Positions 35,632 to 43,571 of a DNA stretch of 64,000 nucleotides are shown in pieces (the stretch's first letter is position 1; each line of letters begins with the position of its first letter). The stretch spans positions 1,550,001 through 1,614,000 of the forward strand of contig OZ251994.1 of NCBI GenBank assembly GCA_965246925.1. The letters run 5' to 3'. The position numbers and the translations under genes were made by a program. The DNA comes from JANPPS01 sp965246925. GTDB lineage: Bacteria; Pseudomonadota; Alphaproteobacteria; Acetobacterales; Acetobacteraceae. The notes under the pieces were generated by a model. That model saw only the letters and a list, made by a program, of their open reading frames with translations, had not been told where the DNA came from and made no database searches.

Positions 35632-36797
35632 AACTGGCTCTGACCGGCCTCACGGCCACGAGCGCCTTGGGCCGGGGTGCCGCCGCCCACGCCACGGCGC
35701 TCCGCACCCGGCAGAGCGGCCTCACGCCCAACGATTTCGACCCGGCGATCGGCGGCTGGATCGGGCGCGTGGCCGGCCTGGAACAGCACCGCCTGCCCGA
35801 CGACCTCCGCCAATACGATTGCCGTAACAACCGGCTGGCGGACATGGCGCTGCGCGCGGACGGGTTCATGGCCGTGGTGGCAAACGCGGCCCGCCGCTAC
35901 GGCCCGTCCCGCATCGCCGTCGTGCTCGGCACCAGCACCTCCGGCGTGCAGGCGGCGGAGGACGCCTACCGGGACCGGGGCGCCGATGGCGCGCTACCGC
36001 CCGGATTCGATTTCCGCGGCACGCAGGACATCGCCTCCCTCGGCCACTATGTGCAGGCCGCGCTCGGGCTGGCCGGGCCGGTGATGGTGGTGAGCACGGC
36101 CTGCGCCTCCAGCGCCCGCAGCATGATGGACGCCGCCGGGCTGATCCGCGCCGGCATGTGCGACGCCGCCGTGGTGGGCGGCGCCGACACGCTATGCCGC
36201 ATGACGCTGCACGGCTTCGCCTCGCTCGAGCTGATTTCGCCCACCCCCACCCGGCCCTGCGCGGCGGACCGGACCGGGATCTCCATCGGTGAGGCCGCGG
36301 GCTTCGCACTGCTGGAGCCGGACGGGGATGGGCCGTCATTGCTGGGCTGGGGGGCGTCCAGCGACGGGTACCACATGTCGTCCCCGCATCCCGAGGGCGC
36401 CGGCGCCCGCGCCGCCATGCACGGCGCGCTGACGGAAGCGGGGCTCGAGCCCGGCGCGCTCGACTACATCAACCTGCACGGCACCGGCACCCGCGCCAAT
36501 GACGCCGCCGAGGACCTCGCCGTGGCCGGCATGCTGGACGGCGCGGACGTGCCGGTCAGCAGTACCAAGGGCTGGACCGGCCACACCCTAGGCGCCTGCG
36601 GCGTGCTGGAGGCGGTGATCGCGGCCGCCTGCATGCGGGAGGGCTACGCCGCCGGGTGCCTCGGCCTCGACCAGCCCGACCCGGCGTTCCGCAGCCGCGT
36701 GCTGACCCAGCACGAGGCACGCCCGGTGCGGCACGTCATGAGCAACGCGTTCGGCTTCGGCGGCACCAATTGCAGCCTGATCTTTGGGCCCGCATGA
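35628..36797 (+). CDS. Beta-ketoacyl-ACP synthase (KAS II type)
   Basis: The 389-residue ketosynthase has the complete active site: Cys159 in VVSTACASSARS, His284 in NLHGTGTRAND, Lys314 in SSTKGWTGH and His319 in the same motif, with the C-terminal MSNAFGFGGTNCSLIF. It condenses acyl-ACP with malonyl-ACP. ATG 35628 overlaps the exporter stop (ATGA) and its own stop overlaps the next gene (ATGA). Together with the chain-length-factor-like protein downstream it probably forms a heterodimeric KS-CLF that extends a polyene chain. A role in ordinary fatty acid synthesis is less likely because of this operon. Confidence 0.88.
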   Translation: MKLALTGLTATSALGRGAAAHATALRTRQSGLTPNDFDPAIGGWIGRVAGLEQHRLPDDLRQYDCRNNRLADMALRADGFMAVVANAARRYGPSRIAVVLGTSTSGVQAAEDAYRDRGADGALPPGFDFRGTQDIASLGHYVQAALGLAGPVMVVSTACASSARSMMDAAGLIRAGMCDAAVVGGADTLCRMTLHGFASLELISPTPTRPCAADRTGISIGEAAGFALLEPDGDGPSLLGWGASSDGYHMSSPHPEGAGARAAMHGALTEAGLEPGALDYINLHGTGTRANDAAEDLAVAGMLDGADVPVSSTKGWTGHTLGACGVLEAVIAAACMREGYAAGCLGLDQPDPAFRSRVLTQHEARPVRHVMSNAFGFGGTNCSLIFGPA

Positions 36798-37576
36798 GGG
36801 TTGCCGTGCTGGCCGCGTCTGTGTGGGGCCCGGGGCTGGCTGGCTGGATGCAGGCCCGTCCGGTCTTGGCCGGGGAGGCGCCCTACGTCCCCGCCCCCAT
36901 TGTGCTCCCGCCCCCCGCGGTACTGCCGCCCAACGAGCGCCGCCGCACCGGCCCCGTCGTGCGCCTGGCCCTCGCCGCGGCGTCCGACGCGGCGGCGCTG
37001 AGCGGCGTGGATCCGGCCCAGCTCTGTAGCGTGTTCGGCAGCGCCAATGGCGACGGCCCGGTGGTGGGCGGCATCCTCGAGGCGCTCACGTCAGGCCCAG
37101 GCGAGCGCCTGGTCTCCCCCACCCAATTCGGCAACTCCGTCCACAACGGCGCCGCCGGCTACTGGTCCATCGCCACCGCCGGCGCCAAGCCCGCGACGTG
37201 CCTCGGCTGTGGGGACAGCACCTGGGCCGCCGCCTTGCTCGCCGCGTGCACGGAGGTGCGCGCCGTGCGCGGCCCGGTGCTGCTGGTGGCCTACGACCAT
37301 CCGTTGCCGCCACCGCTGAACGCAACCCGCCCGATCCTGGCCCCCTTCGCCGCCGCCCTGGTGCTGGCACCCGGAGGTGGCTTCGCCGCACTGGACGTGC
37401 AGTTCGAAGCCGGGGCGGCGGTGGGGGGTGAACCGCAAGACCCGGCGATGGCGGCCCTGGCGCAGGGCAACCCCGCCGCTCGGTCGCTCCGTCTGTTGCA
37501 GCATCTGGCAAGCGGCATTGCCGGCCCCTGCCACGCGCCGTATGGACCCGGGTGCCTAGCGGTGCAGGTCACATGA
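36794..37576 (+). CDS. Ketosynthase-like chain-length factor
   Basis: A 260-residue protein resembling the N-terminal half of a ketosynthase (Ketoacyl-synt_2 type). Motifs are VAVLAASVWGPGL at the N-terminus, FGSANGDGPVVGGILEALTS, LVSPTQFGNSVHNGAAGYWS and PATCLGCGDSTWAAALLAAC. It is shorter than true ketosynthases and lacks the HGTGT and GHTLGA catalytic histidine motifs, so it cannot condense alone. In aryl-polyene pathways such proteins pair with the active KS and set chain length. The start at 36794 overlaps the KS stop by 4 bases; the downstream dehydratase start overlaps its stop by 4. Confidence 0.82.
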   Translation: MRVAVLAASVWGPGLAGWMQARPVLAGEAPYVPAPIVLPPPAVLPPNERRRTGPVVRLALAAASDAAALSGVDPAQLCSVFGSANGDGPVVGGILEALTSGPGERLVSPTQFGNSVHNGAAGYWSIATAGAKPATCLGCGDSTWAAALLAACTEVRAVRGPVLLVAYDHPLPPPLNATRPILAPFAAALVLAPGGGFAALDVQFEAGAAVGGEPQDPAMAALAQGNPAARSLRLLQHLASGIAGPCHAPYGPGCLAVQVT

Positions 37577-37983
37577 TCATCGCCGGATTGATCCCGCATA
37601 CCGGCGCTATGTGCCTGCTGGACGATGTGGAAACCTGGGACGCGGAGGGCATCGTTTGCCGGGCGGTGTCGCATCTGGACGCGCGCAACCCGCTGCGCCG
37701 CGCCGGGCGGCTTTCGGCGGTGTGCGGCGTGGAATACGCGATGCAGGCCGCCGCCCTGCACGGCGCGCTGCTGGACCAGGGGCGCGCGCAACCGGCCGGA
37801 CGCGTCGCCTCCATCCGTGAGGTCTTGCTGTACACCGATTTCTTGGACGACCCGGCGCTCGGCCCGCTCCGGGTCGAGGCCTTGCTGGAACACCGGGAGC
37901 CCACCGGCCTGCTGTATCGCTTCACCGTCTCCGCCGGGCGCCCGTTATTGGAGGGCCGCGCCGCCGTGTCGCTGCCCAAATGA
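37573..37983 (+). CDS. 3-hydroxyacyl-ACP dehydratase-like hotdog protein
   Basis: The 136-residue protein begins MIIAGLIPHTGAMCLLDDVE, the FabZ/ApeP-like opening with the catalytic-type His (PHTGAM). VEYAMQAAALHGALL follows, with the Glu on the central hotdog helix. It should remove water from 3-hydroxyacyl-ACP to give the trans double bonds of a polyene. The start at 37573 overlaps the CLF stop and its end overlaps the reductase start, giving a five-gene fully coupled run from 33370. The alternative start at 37552 inside the CLF gene is unnecessary. Confidence 0.8.
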   Translation: MIIAGLIPHTGAMCLLDDVETWDAEGIVCRAVSHLDARNPLRRAGRLSAVCGVEYAMQAAALHGALLDQGRAQPAGRVASIREVLLYTDFLDDPALGPLRVEALLEHREPTGLLYRFTVSAGRPLLEGRAAVSLPK

Positions 37984-38690
37984 AGCGCGCCTTGGTCACC
38001 GGCGGCGCGAGCCCGCTCGGCCACGCCATCTGCCGCCGCCTGGCCGCGGACGGCCACCATGTCACGGTGCACGCCCACGCCAACCGCGCCGGGGCCGAGG
38101 CACTGGCGGCCGAGCTGGGCCACGCGGCGGCGCTGGTATGTGACCTGTCGGACTTCGCCGCCACCGCCACCGCCCTCGCGCCGCTGCTGGCCGAAACGCC
38201 TTTCCAAATCTTGGTCCACAACGCCGGCACCCACGAGGACGCGCCAATGGCGGGTATGAGCGAGCGGCAATGGCGCGGCGTGATCGACGTCTCGCTCAAC
38301 GGCTTCTTCAACGTCTGCCAACCGTTGCTGCTGCCGATGATGGGCACCCGCTGGGGCCGCGTGATCGCGGTCTCCAGCGTCTCGGCGCTGACGGGCAACC
38401 GCGGTCAGGCCAACTACGCCGCCGCCAAGGCCGGCCTCATCGGCGCGGTAAAGTCCCTGGCCCGCGAAGTCGGCAGCCGGGGCGTCACGGCGAACACGGT
38501 AGCCCCGGGCATCATCGCCTCCCCGGCGATCGAGGGTGCCGGGCTGGACGCAAAGCGCATCGCCGACATCGTCCCCATGCGGCGGGCGGGAACGGCGGCG
38601 GAGGTGGCCGACCTGGTCGGCTTCCTATCCTCCGATCGGGCCAGCTACATCACCGGCCAGTGCATTTCCATCAATGGCGGAATGGCCTGA
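37980..38690 (+). CDS. 3-oxoacyl-ACP reductase (FabG-like SDR)
   Basis: A classical short-chain dehydrogenase of 236 residues. It has VTGGASPLGHAICRRLA (NADP-binding TGxxxxxG), HNAG (LVHNAGTHEDAP), Ser-Tyr-Lys in VSSVSALTGNRGQANYAAAK, and the tail SYITGQCISINGGMA typical of FabG. It reduces the 3-ketoacyl-ACP made by the KS-CLF. It is the last gene of the coupled five-gene operon. No acyl carrier protein, ligase or second ketosynthase follows, which is unusual for an aryl-polyene cluster; those functions would need to come from elsewhere. Confidence 0.88.
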   Translation: MKRALVTGGASPLGHAICRRLAADGHHVTVHAHANRAGAEALAAELGHAAALVCDLSDFAATATALAPLLAETPFQILVHNAGTHEDAPMAGMSERQWRGVIDVSLNGFFNVCQPLLLPMMGTRWGRVIAVSSVSALTGNRGQANYAAAKAGLIGAVKSLAREVGSRGVTANTVAPGIIASPAIEGAGLDAKRIADIVPMRRAGTAAEVADLVGFLSSDRASYITGQCISINGGMA

Positions 38691-38862
38691 CTGCCCCTTG
38701 AACCTCTAGGCCGCCGATGGAGCCTTACTGCTGGGCAAGTCCACGACCCACAATGAGCAAGCAAATCTAAATCTTACATCATACCCTCTAACGGCGTATC
38801 CACCCGGCACTCACGCCTCCCCGCCCGCTTCAGGCGAAGGAAGGGCTGCAAACGGAGCGAAG

Positions 38863-39891
38863 ATGACGTCGGATGTTTGTATTCTCGGCTACGCCAGAGA
38901 TTTCGTCGACGAAGCAACGAACGCGGGTCCAGATTGGGAACACCTGATCCTACTGCGTGAGTCCGGTATCAGCAAATTAGCCACAGACACCCTCAAAACC
39001 CCACCCGGTCGTTTCATGCCCGGGCGCAAGTATCTCGATGCCGGACAAGTTTACCGGCTCGCGAAAGCGCTCAAACGAAGCCGCGTCTTATTGGCCCAGA
39101 GCGAACAATCCGGCTACCAGGCCGTGCTCGCCCTGGCGGCGTCCTTCAGCAAGCAAAAGCTCTTCATCATCTTCCACGGCCACGGCTGGGCCACCAAGCG
39201 CAACCAAGCGTGCGCCGCGCTGGCCCGCCGCATGCCGTCCGTGCACTTCCTCTGCCTGTCGGAGTCGCTGCGCCACCTCGTCATCGAGCAATACCGCATC
39301 GACCCGGCCCGCGTGCACGTCACCGGCTACGGCGCCGACACCACATACTTCGAGCCGGATCCCGCCACCCAGCCCACCTGCATCGTAGCTGCCGGCACCG
39401 CATCGCGCGACTACCGGACGCTCGCCGAAGCCTGCCGCGGCCTCGACACCCCGGTAAGGATCGCCGCCGACAGCACCTGGTACCGAGAACAACTGAACGT
39501 GTCGGGCAACGACCTGCCGCCCAACGTCGAAGTCTTCAGCGCCGGCGGCTATCCCCAGCTACGCGCCCTCTACGCCACCGCGCTCTTCGTCGTCGTGCCG
39601 TTGCTGGATGTCCGCTACGCCTGCGGCTACGCCGTCATGGCCGAGGCGATGGCTATGGGCAAGGCGGTCATCGCCACACGGACCGGCAGCCCAAGTGACA
39701 TGATCGCCGACGGCGTCTCCGGCCTCTACGTGCCGCCCGGCGACGCCGCCGCCCTGCGCGCGGCCATCCAGCGCCTACTAATCGACCCCGCGCTCGCCAT
39801 CAGCATGGGGCAGGAGGGCCGCCGCCGGGCCGAACAGCAGTTCAGCCTCGATCACTACGTGAACCGCCTGCGCAACGTCATCCAAGCGTAA
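38863..39891 (+). CDS. Glycosyltransferase, GT4-like
   Basis: The 342-residue protein has a GT-B arrangement. The N-terminal domain (FIIFHGHGWATKRNQ, HFLCLSESLRHLVIEQYRID) is followed by a Rossmann-like C-terminal domain with RVHVTGYGADTTYFEPDP, YGYAVMAEAM-type sequence (CGYAVMAEAMAMGKAVIATR) and GVSGLYVPPGDAAALRAAI. This is the E-x7-E-like nucleotide-sugar site of GT4 enzymes. Substrate and acceptor are unknown. The first 80 codons are noticeably lower in GC than the rest. ATG 38863 has ACGGAGCG upstream. The stop codon lies in a 16-bp tandem repeat (39874-39914). It is not coupled to its neighbours. Confidence 0.78.
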   Translation: MTSDVCILGYARDFVDEATNAGPDWEHLILLRESGISKLATDTLKTPPGRFMPGRKYLDAGQVYRLAKALKRSRVLLAQSEQSGYQAVLALAASFSKQKLFIIFHGHGWATKRNQACAALARRMPSVHFLCLSESLRHLVIEQYRIDPARVHVTGYGADTTYFEPDPATQPTCIVAAGTASRDYRTLAEACRGLDTPVRIAADSTWYREQLNVSGNDLPPNVEVFSAGGYPQLRALYATALFVVVPLLDVRYACGYAVMAEAMAMGKAVIATRTGSPSDMIADGVSGLYVPPGDAAALRAAIQRLLIDPALAISMGQEGRRRAEQQFSLDHYVNRLRNVIQA

Positions 39892-39914
39892 CGTCATCCA
39901 AGCGTAACGTCACC
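39874..39914 (+). repeat. 16-bp tandem repeat over a stop codon
   Basis: AACGTCATCCAAGCGT occurs twice in perfect tandem (39874-39905), followed by a partial third copy (AACGTCACC). The first unit boundary contains the glycosyltransferase stop. Confidence 0.9.
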
Positions 39915-39992
39915 CACCGCCCCACCGCCAGCCCGCATATCGCCAACCCGCCCGGAATGGCATAAGCCGCCCACCAAACACCCGGGGGTTCC

Positions 39993-42383
39993 ATGGAGTA
40001 CGAGCGGCATTTCAAGTTCCTGATCTGCGCGCCCTCGTTCAACGACGCCGATCTCGACTGGCTCCGCCTCCAGCAGATCGTGCATGAGACGCAGCGGCTA
40101 GGCTTTACCGTGCTCGTCGCCCGCAGCACCGAGGACGCGGAGCTCGCCATCCAGACCGACGCCGCCATCGGCTGCATGGTCGTGGACTGGGGCAAGCGCG
40201 GCATGTTGGGCAAACCCGCGAGCCTGATCGCCCTCGTGCGCCGCCGCGGCCTCGAAATGCCCATCATCCTCATGCTCCGCCGCAAACGGCTGGAGGACGT
40301 GCCGGTCGAGGTGCTGAACCACACCGACGGCACCATGTTCCTGTCCGAGGAGACGCCGGAGTTCATCGCCCGCAACCTCGTGAGCCGGCTCCGCAACTAC
40401 GCCGCCACGCTCCGCACTCCGTTCTTCGGCGCGCTGCTGGACTATTCCGAACAGGGCAACCAGCTCTGGACCTGCCCCGGCCATAACGGCGGCATCTTCT
40501 ATAGCCGGAGCCCGATCGGCCGCATCTTCGTGGAGCACCTGGGCCCGGCGATCTTCCGCGACGACCTCGACAACTCCGTCATCGAACTCGGCGACCTGCT
40601 GACGCATGAGGGCCCTGCGCTCGAGGCCGAAAAGGCGGCAGCGAAGATCTTCGGGGCCGAGCGCACCTATTTCGTGCAGAACGGCACCTCCAGCTCCAAC
40701 AAAATCGTGCTGGGCGCGCTGGTGGCGCCGGGTGACCTGGTGCTGTTCGACCGCAACAACCACAAGGCCGCGCATCATGGCGCGCTCCTGCTGGGCGGCG
40801 GCGTCCCGGTCTATCTGCCCACCGATCGCAACGCCTACGGCATGGTCGGCCCGATCGACCCGGCCGCCCTGGACGAAACCCGCATCCGCGACGCTATCCG
40901 CAGCAACCCGCTGGTCACGGACCCCGGGGCCTGGCAGCGCGACCGGCCCATCCGCGTCGCCGTGATCGAGCAATGCACCTATGACGGCACGATCTATAAC
41001 GCCCAGCTGATCCTCGAGCGGCTCGGCCACCTCTGCGACTACATCCTGTTCGACGAAGCCTGGGCCGGGTTCCTCAAGTTCCACCCGCTATTCACCGGGC
41101 GCTTCGCCATGGGGCTGAAAGGCCTGTCGGACACCATGCCCGGCATTTTCGCCACCCAATCCACCCACAAGCAGCTCGCAAGCTTTTCCCAGGCGTCGCA
41201 GATCCACGTCCGCGACAACCACATCAAGGGGCAGCGCCGCCGGGTCGAGGCGCGGCGGTTCAACGAAAGCTTCCTCGTGCACGCCAGCACGTCCCCGTTC
41301 TACCCGATCTTCGCCTCGCTCGACGTCGGCGCGCATATGATGAAGGGGCGGTCCGGCATGGTGCTGTGGGACGACACGATCCGCCTCGGCATCGAACTGC
41401 GCAAGAAACTGCGCATGATCCGCCGCGAGTATGACGCGAAGGAGACGGAGCCCGCGCGCCGCTGGTTCCCGGACCCCTTCGTGCCGCACACCGTGATGTG
41501 GAAGGGCCCCGACGATACCGAAGCACGCCTGGTGCCGTGGGAGGACGTGCCGACGGACGAGCTGGCGGCCAACCCAGTCTATTGGGCGCTGGACCCCGGC
41601 CAGGACTGGCACGGCTTCACCCAGGTGACGCCCGACTACGCCATGACGGACCCCAACAAGCTCACGCTGTTGTTGCCCGGGTTCGACCGGGTAACGGGCG
41701 AGTACGAGGCGCACGGCATCCCCGCGGTGCTGCTGGCCGAATACCTGCGCGAAAACCGCATCGTGCCGGAAAAGAACGACCTGCACAGCATCCTGTTCCT
41801 GCTCACGCCCGGCATCGAAAGCAGCAAGGCCGGCACGCTGCTGAGCTGGCTCGTGACCTTCAAGCGCCTGCATGACGAGAATACGCCGCTGCAGGACGTA
41901 GTGCCGAATTTTGTCAAGAAACGTCCAGCGCGCTATCACGGCGTCGGCCTCCGCGACCTCTGTGGCGAGATGCACCGCTTCTACCGCGACCAGGGCATCA
42001 GCCGCCTGCAGTATGAGCAATTCGCCGCCGAACACCTGCCGGAGCTGGTGATGACGCCGCAGGAGGCCTCGCAGATGCTGACCCGCAACAAGGTCGACTA
42101 CCTGCCCATCAGCGACATCGCCGGACGGGTCGCGGCCACGCTGATGCTGGTCTATCCCCCGGGCATCGCCACCATGGTCCCCGGCGAGCGCGTGGGCCAG
42201 AACTCCGCCCCCATGATCGACTACCTGCTGGCGTTCGAGCGGCTGGAGAACACGTTCCCGGGCCTGAGCACGGAGATCCAAGGCGTCTACCGCGAAAGGC
42301 AGCCGGACGGCGGCGTGCGCTTCTTCACCTACGTCCTGTCCGAGCCGGGCAAGACACGGCTACCCAACGATGTGGACGGCTAG
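39993..42383 (+). CDS. Orn/Lys/Arg decarboxylase, acid-response (AdiA/CadA-type) PLP enzyme
   Basis: This 796-residue protein has the three-part build of inducible basic amino acid decarboxylases. A flavodoxin-like wing domain (about 1-130) comes first. The PLP fold type I core has YFVQNGTSSSNKIVLGALVA, FDRNNHKAAHHGALLLGGG, DYILFDEAWAGFLKFHPLF and TQSTHKQLASFSQASQIHV with Lys393 as the Schiff-base lysine. The C-terminal domain follows. Length and motifs resemble arginine decarboxylase AdiA most, but lysine or ornithine cannot be excluded. Such enzymes consume protons and support acid tolerance. No antiporter gene is adjacent. ATG 39993 is preceded by GGGGGTTCC. Confidence 0.85.
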   Translation: MEYERHFKFLICAPSFNDADLDWLRLQQIVHETQRLGFTVLVARSTEDAELAIQTDAAIGCMVVDWGKRGMLGKPASLIALVRRRGLEMPIILMLRRKRLEDVPVEVLNHTDGTMFLSEETPEFIARNLVSRLRNYAATLRTPFFGALLDYSEQGNQLWTCPGHNGGIFYSRSPIGRIFVEHLGPAIFRDDLDNSVIELGDLLTHEGPALEAEKAAAKIFGAERTYFVQNGTSSSNKIVLGALVAPGDLVLFDRNNHKAAHHGALLLGGGVPVYLPTDRNAYGMVGPIDPAALDETRIRDAIRSNPLVTDPGAWQRDRPIRVAVIEQCTYDGTIYNAQLILERLGHLCDYILFDEAWAGFLKFHPLFTGRFAMGLKGLSDTMPGIFATQSTHKQLASFSQASQIHVRDNHIKGQRRRVEARRFNESFLVHASTSPFYPIFASLDVGAHMMKGRSGMVLWDDTIRLGIELRKKLRMIRREYDAKETEPARRWFPDPFVPHTVMWKGPDDTEARLVPWEDVPTDELAANPVYWALDPGQDWHGFTQVTPDYAMTDPNKLTLLLPGFDRVTGEYEAHGIPAVLLAEYLRENRIVPEKNDLHSILFLLTPGIESSKAGTLLSWLVTFKRLHDENTPLQDVVPNFVKKRPARYHGVGLRDLCGEMHRFYRDQGISRLQYEQFAAEHLPELVMTPQEASQMLTRNKVDYLPISDIAGRVAATLMLVYPPGIATMVPGERVGQNSAPMIDYLLAFERLENTFPGLSTEIQGVYRERQPDGGVRFFTYVLSEPGKTRLPNDVDG

Positions 42384-42396
42384 CCAACGTTACGCT

Positions 42397-43071
42397 ATGG
42401 AAGGGGCGGAGGTCGAGGTGCCCCGAACCGAACGTCAAAGCTTCATACGCCAGCCGCTAACCTGGATCCTCGGCAACAATGCCAACGTGATCGTCCTGCG
42501 CGAGCTGTGCCTGCATGGTGAGGACATGTCCCGGCCGCAACTTGCCGAGCGGACCGGGCTATCTGCGTCCAGCGTGCGGGATGCCCTCGAAATGCTGGTG
42601 GACGCGCGGATAGTACGGGCGACCGGGTTTCAGAAGTCGAGGCTCTATCGTTTGCAACGGGCACACCACCTATTCCCTGCCATCGAATTGCTTTTTCGGA
42701 CCGAAGGCGCCCGTTATGCTCTCATTCGCCAAGCGGTAACTTCCGTAGCCCGGTCTACGGCAGGGGTGCAGGCCGCATGGGTTTATGGAAGCGTCGCGCG
42801 GTCGGATGATCAGCCGGCCAGCGACCTGGACCTGGCTATCCTTGCCGACGAGCCGGTTGCGGCCGTGGCGGAGAAGTTTCGAAGCGCGTTGGCCGAGCAC
42901 GCAGCACGGCTGGATTTTCGGCCATCCATCGTAAGCTTAACGAACGACGATGTGGCCCGCCTTGATCGTGCTGCCGATCCATTCTGGCTTAATCTGCTTC
43001 GGGATGGTTCCGCGCTTTACGGACCGCACCCTGAACTCGCGGGGAAGCGCAAGAGTGCCGTTCCGGCATGA
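42397..43071 (+). CDS. HTH-MNT (minimal nucleotidyltransferase) fusion protein
   Basis: The N-terminal part (about residues 20-90) is a winged helix: RELCLHGEDMSRPQLAERTG, SASSVRDALEMLVDARIV, SRLYRLQ. The C-terminal part is a minimal nucleotidyltransferase, WVYGSVARSDDQPASDLDLA, with the GS and D-x-D metal-binding signature. The next gene, overlapping by 4 bases, looks like a HEPN protein, so this is a likely HEPN-MNT toxin-antitoxin pair in which MNT AMPylates or neutralises the HEPN toxin; the fused HTH could autoregulate. The start is uncertain: ATG 42397 or GTG 42418, the latter with GGAGG five bases upstream. GC content is lower than its neighbours, suggesting acquisition. Confidence 0.78.
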   Translation: MEGAEVEVPRTERQSFIRQPLTWILGNNANVIVLRELCLHGEDMSRPQLAERTGLSASSVRDALEMLVDARIVRATGFQKSRLYRLQRAHHLFPAIELLFRTEGARYALIRQAVTSVARSTAGVQAAWVYGSVARSDDQPASDLDLAILADEPVAAVAEKFRSALAEHAARLDFRPSIVSLTNDDVARLDRAADPFWLNLLRDGSALYGPHPELAGKRKSAVPA

Positions 43072-43481
43072 CCCGGAAAACACCGGCCAAGAGCGTCGAC
43101 GCCGCCTACGCGCGGGGCCGCCTCACCACCGCACGGGACTATCTCGAAGCCGCGCGGCGAGAGGCCGGGGATCATCGAGCCGCGGGCGGCAACCCGGCGA
43201 TCTCGCTCATCGTGCACGCAGCCATCGCCTTTACCGACGCGTTGACGGCAAAATACGGTAGCCGTGTCAATCAACAGGATCACGCCGGCGCAGTAACCGC
43301 CTTGCGCGACGCCCTGGCGAACCGGCTGCCGCAAGAGCAAGCGCACCGGCTTGCCCGCATCCTGGCCGAAAAGGACTCCGCGGAATACAGCCCCCGGCGG
43401 CTCCGGATCGAGGAGGCGCAGAAGCTTCTCGTCCACCTCGAAGCCTATGCCGAATGGGCCGAAGCCTTGCTGACCCCATAG
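43068..43481 (+). CDS. HEPN-like protein, probable partner of the HTH-MNT protein
   Basis: The 137-residue, mostly helical protein contains NPAISLIVHAAIAFTDALTA followed by SRVNQQDHAGAV. The segment Arg66-x5-His72 fits the R-x4-6-H nuclease motif of HEPN toxins. It overlaps the HTH-MNT gene by 4 bases (ATGA). In known HEPN-MNT modules the HEPN protein is an RNase or tRNA-targeting toxin that the nucleotidyltransferase inactivates. The family assignment comes from the helical pattern and gene pairing, not from a search. No membrane or signal segments are present. Confidence 0.6.
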   Translation: MTRKTPAKSVDAAYARGRLTTARDYLEAARREAGDHRAAGGNPAISLIVHAAIAFTDALTAKYGSRVNQQDHAGAVTALRDALANRLPQEQAHRLARILAEKDSAEYSPRRLRIEEAQKLLVHLEAYAEWAEALLTP

Positions 43482-43571
43482 GCCCCGGTGGACAGCCTCG
43501 CAAACCCTGGGGCATGGTCCACATAGGAGGGTGCGCCTAACTGGGACGCCTTCGACAAGCGGGGAAACACC

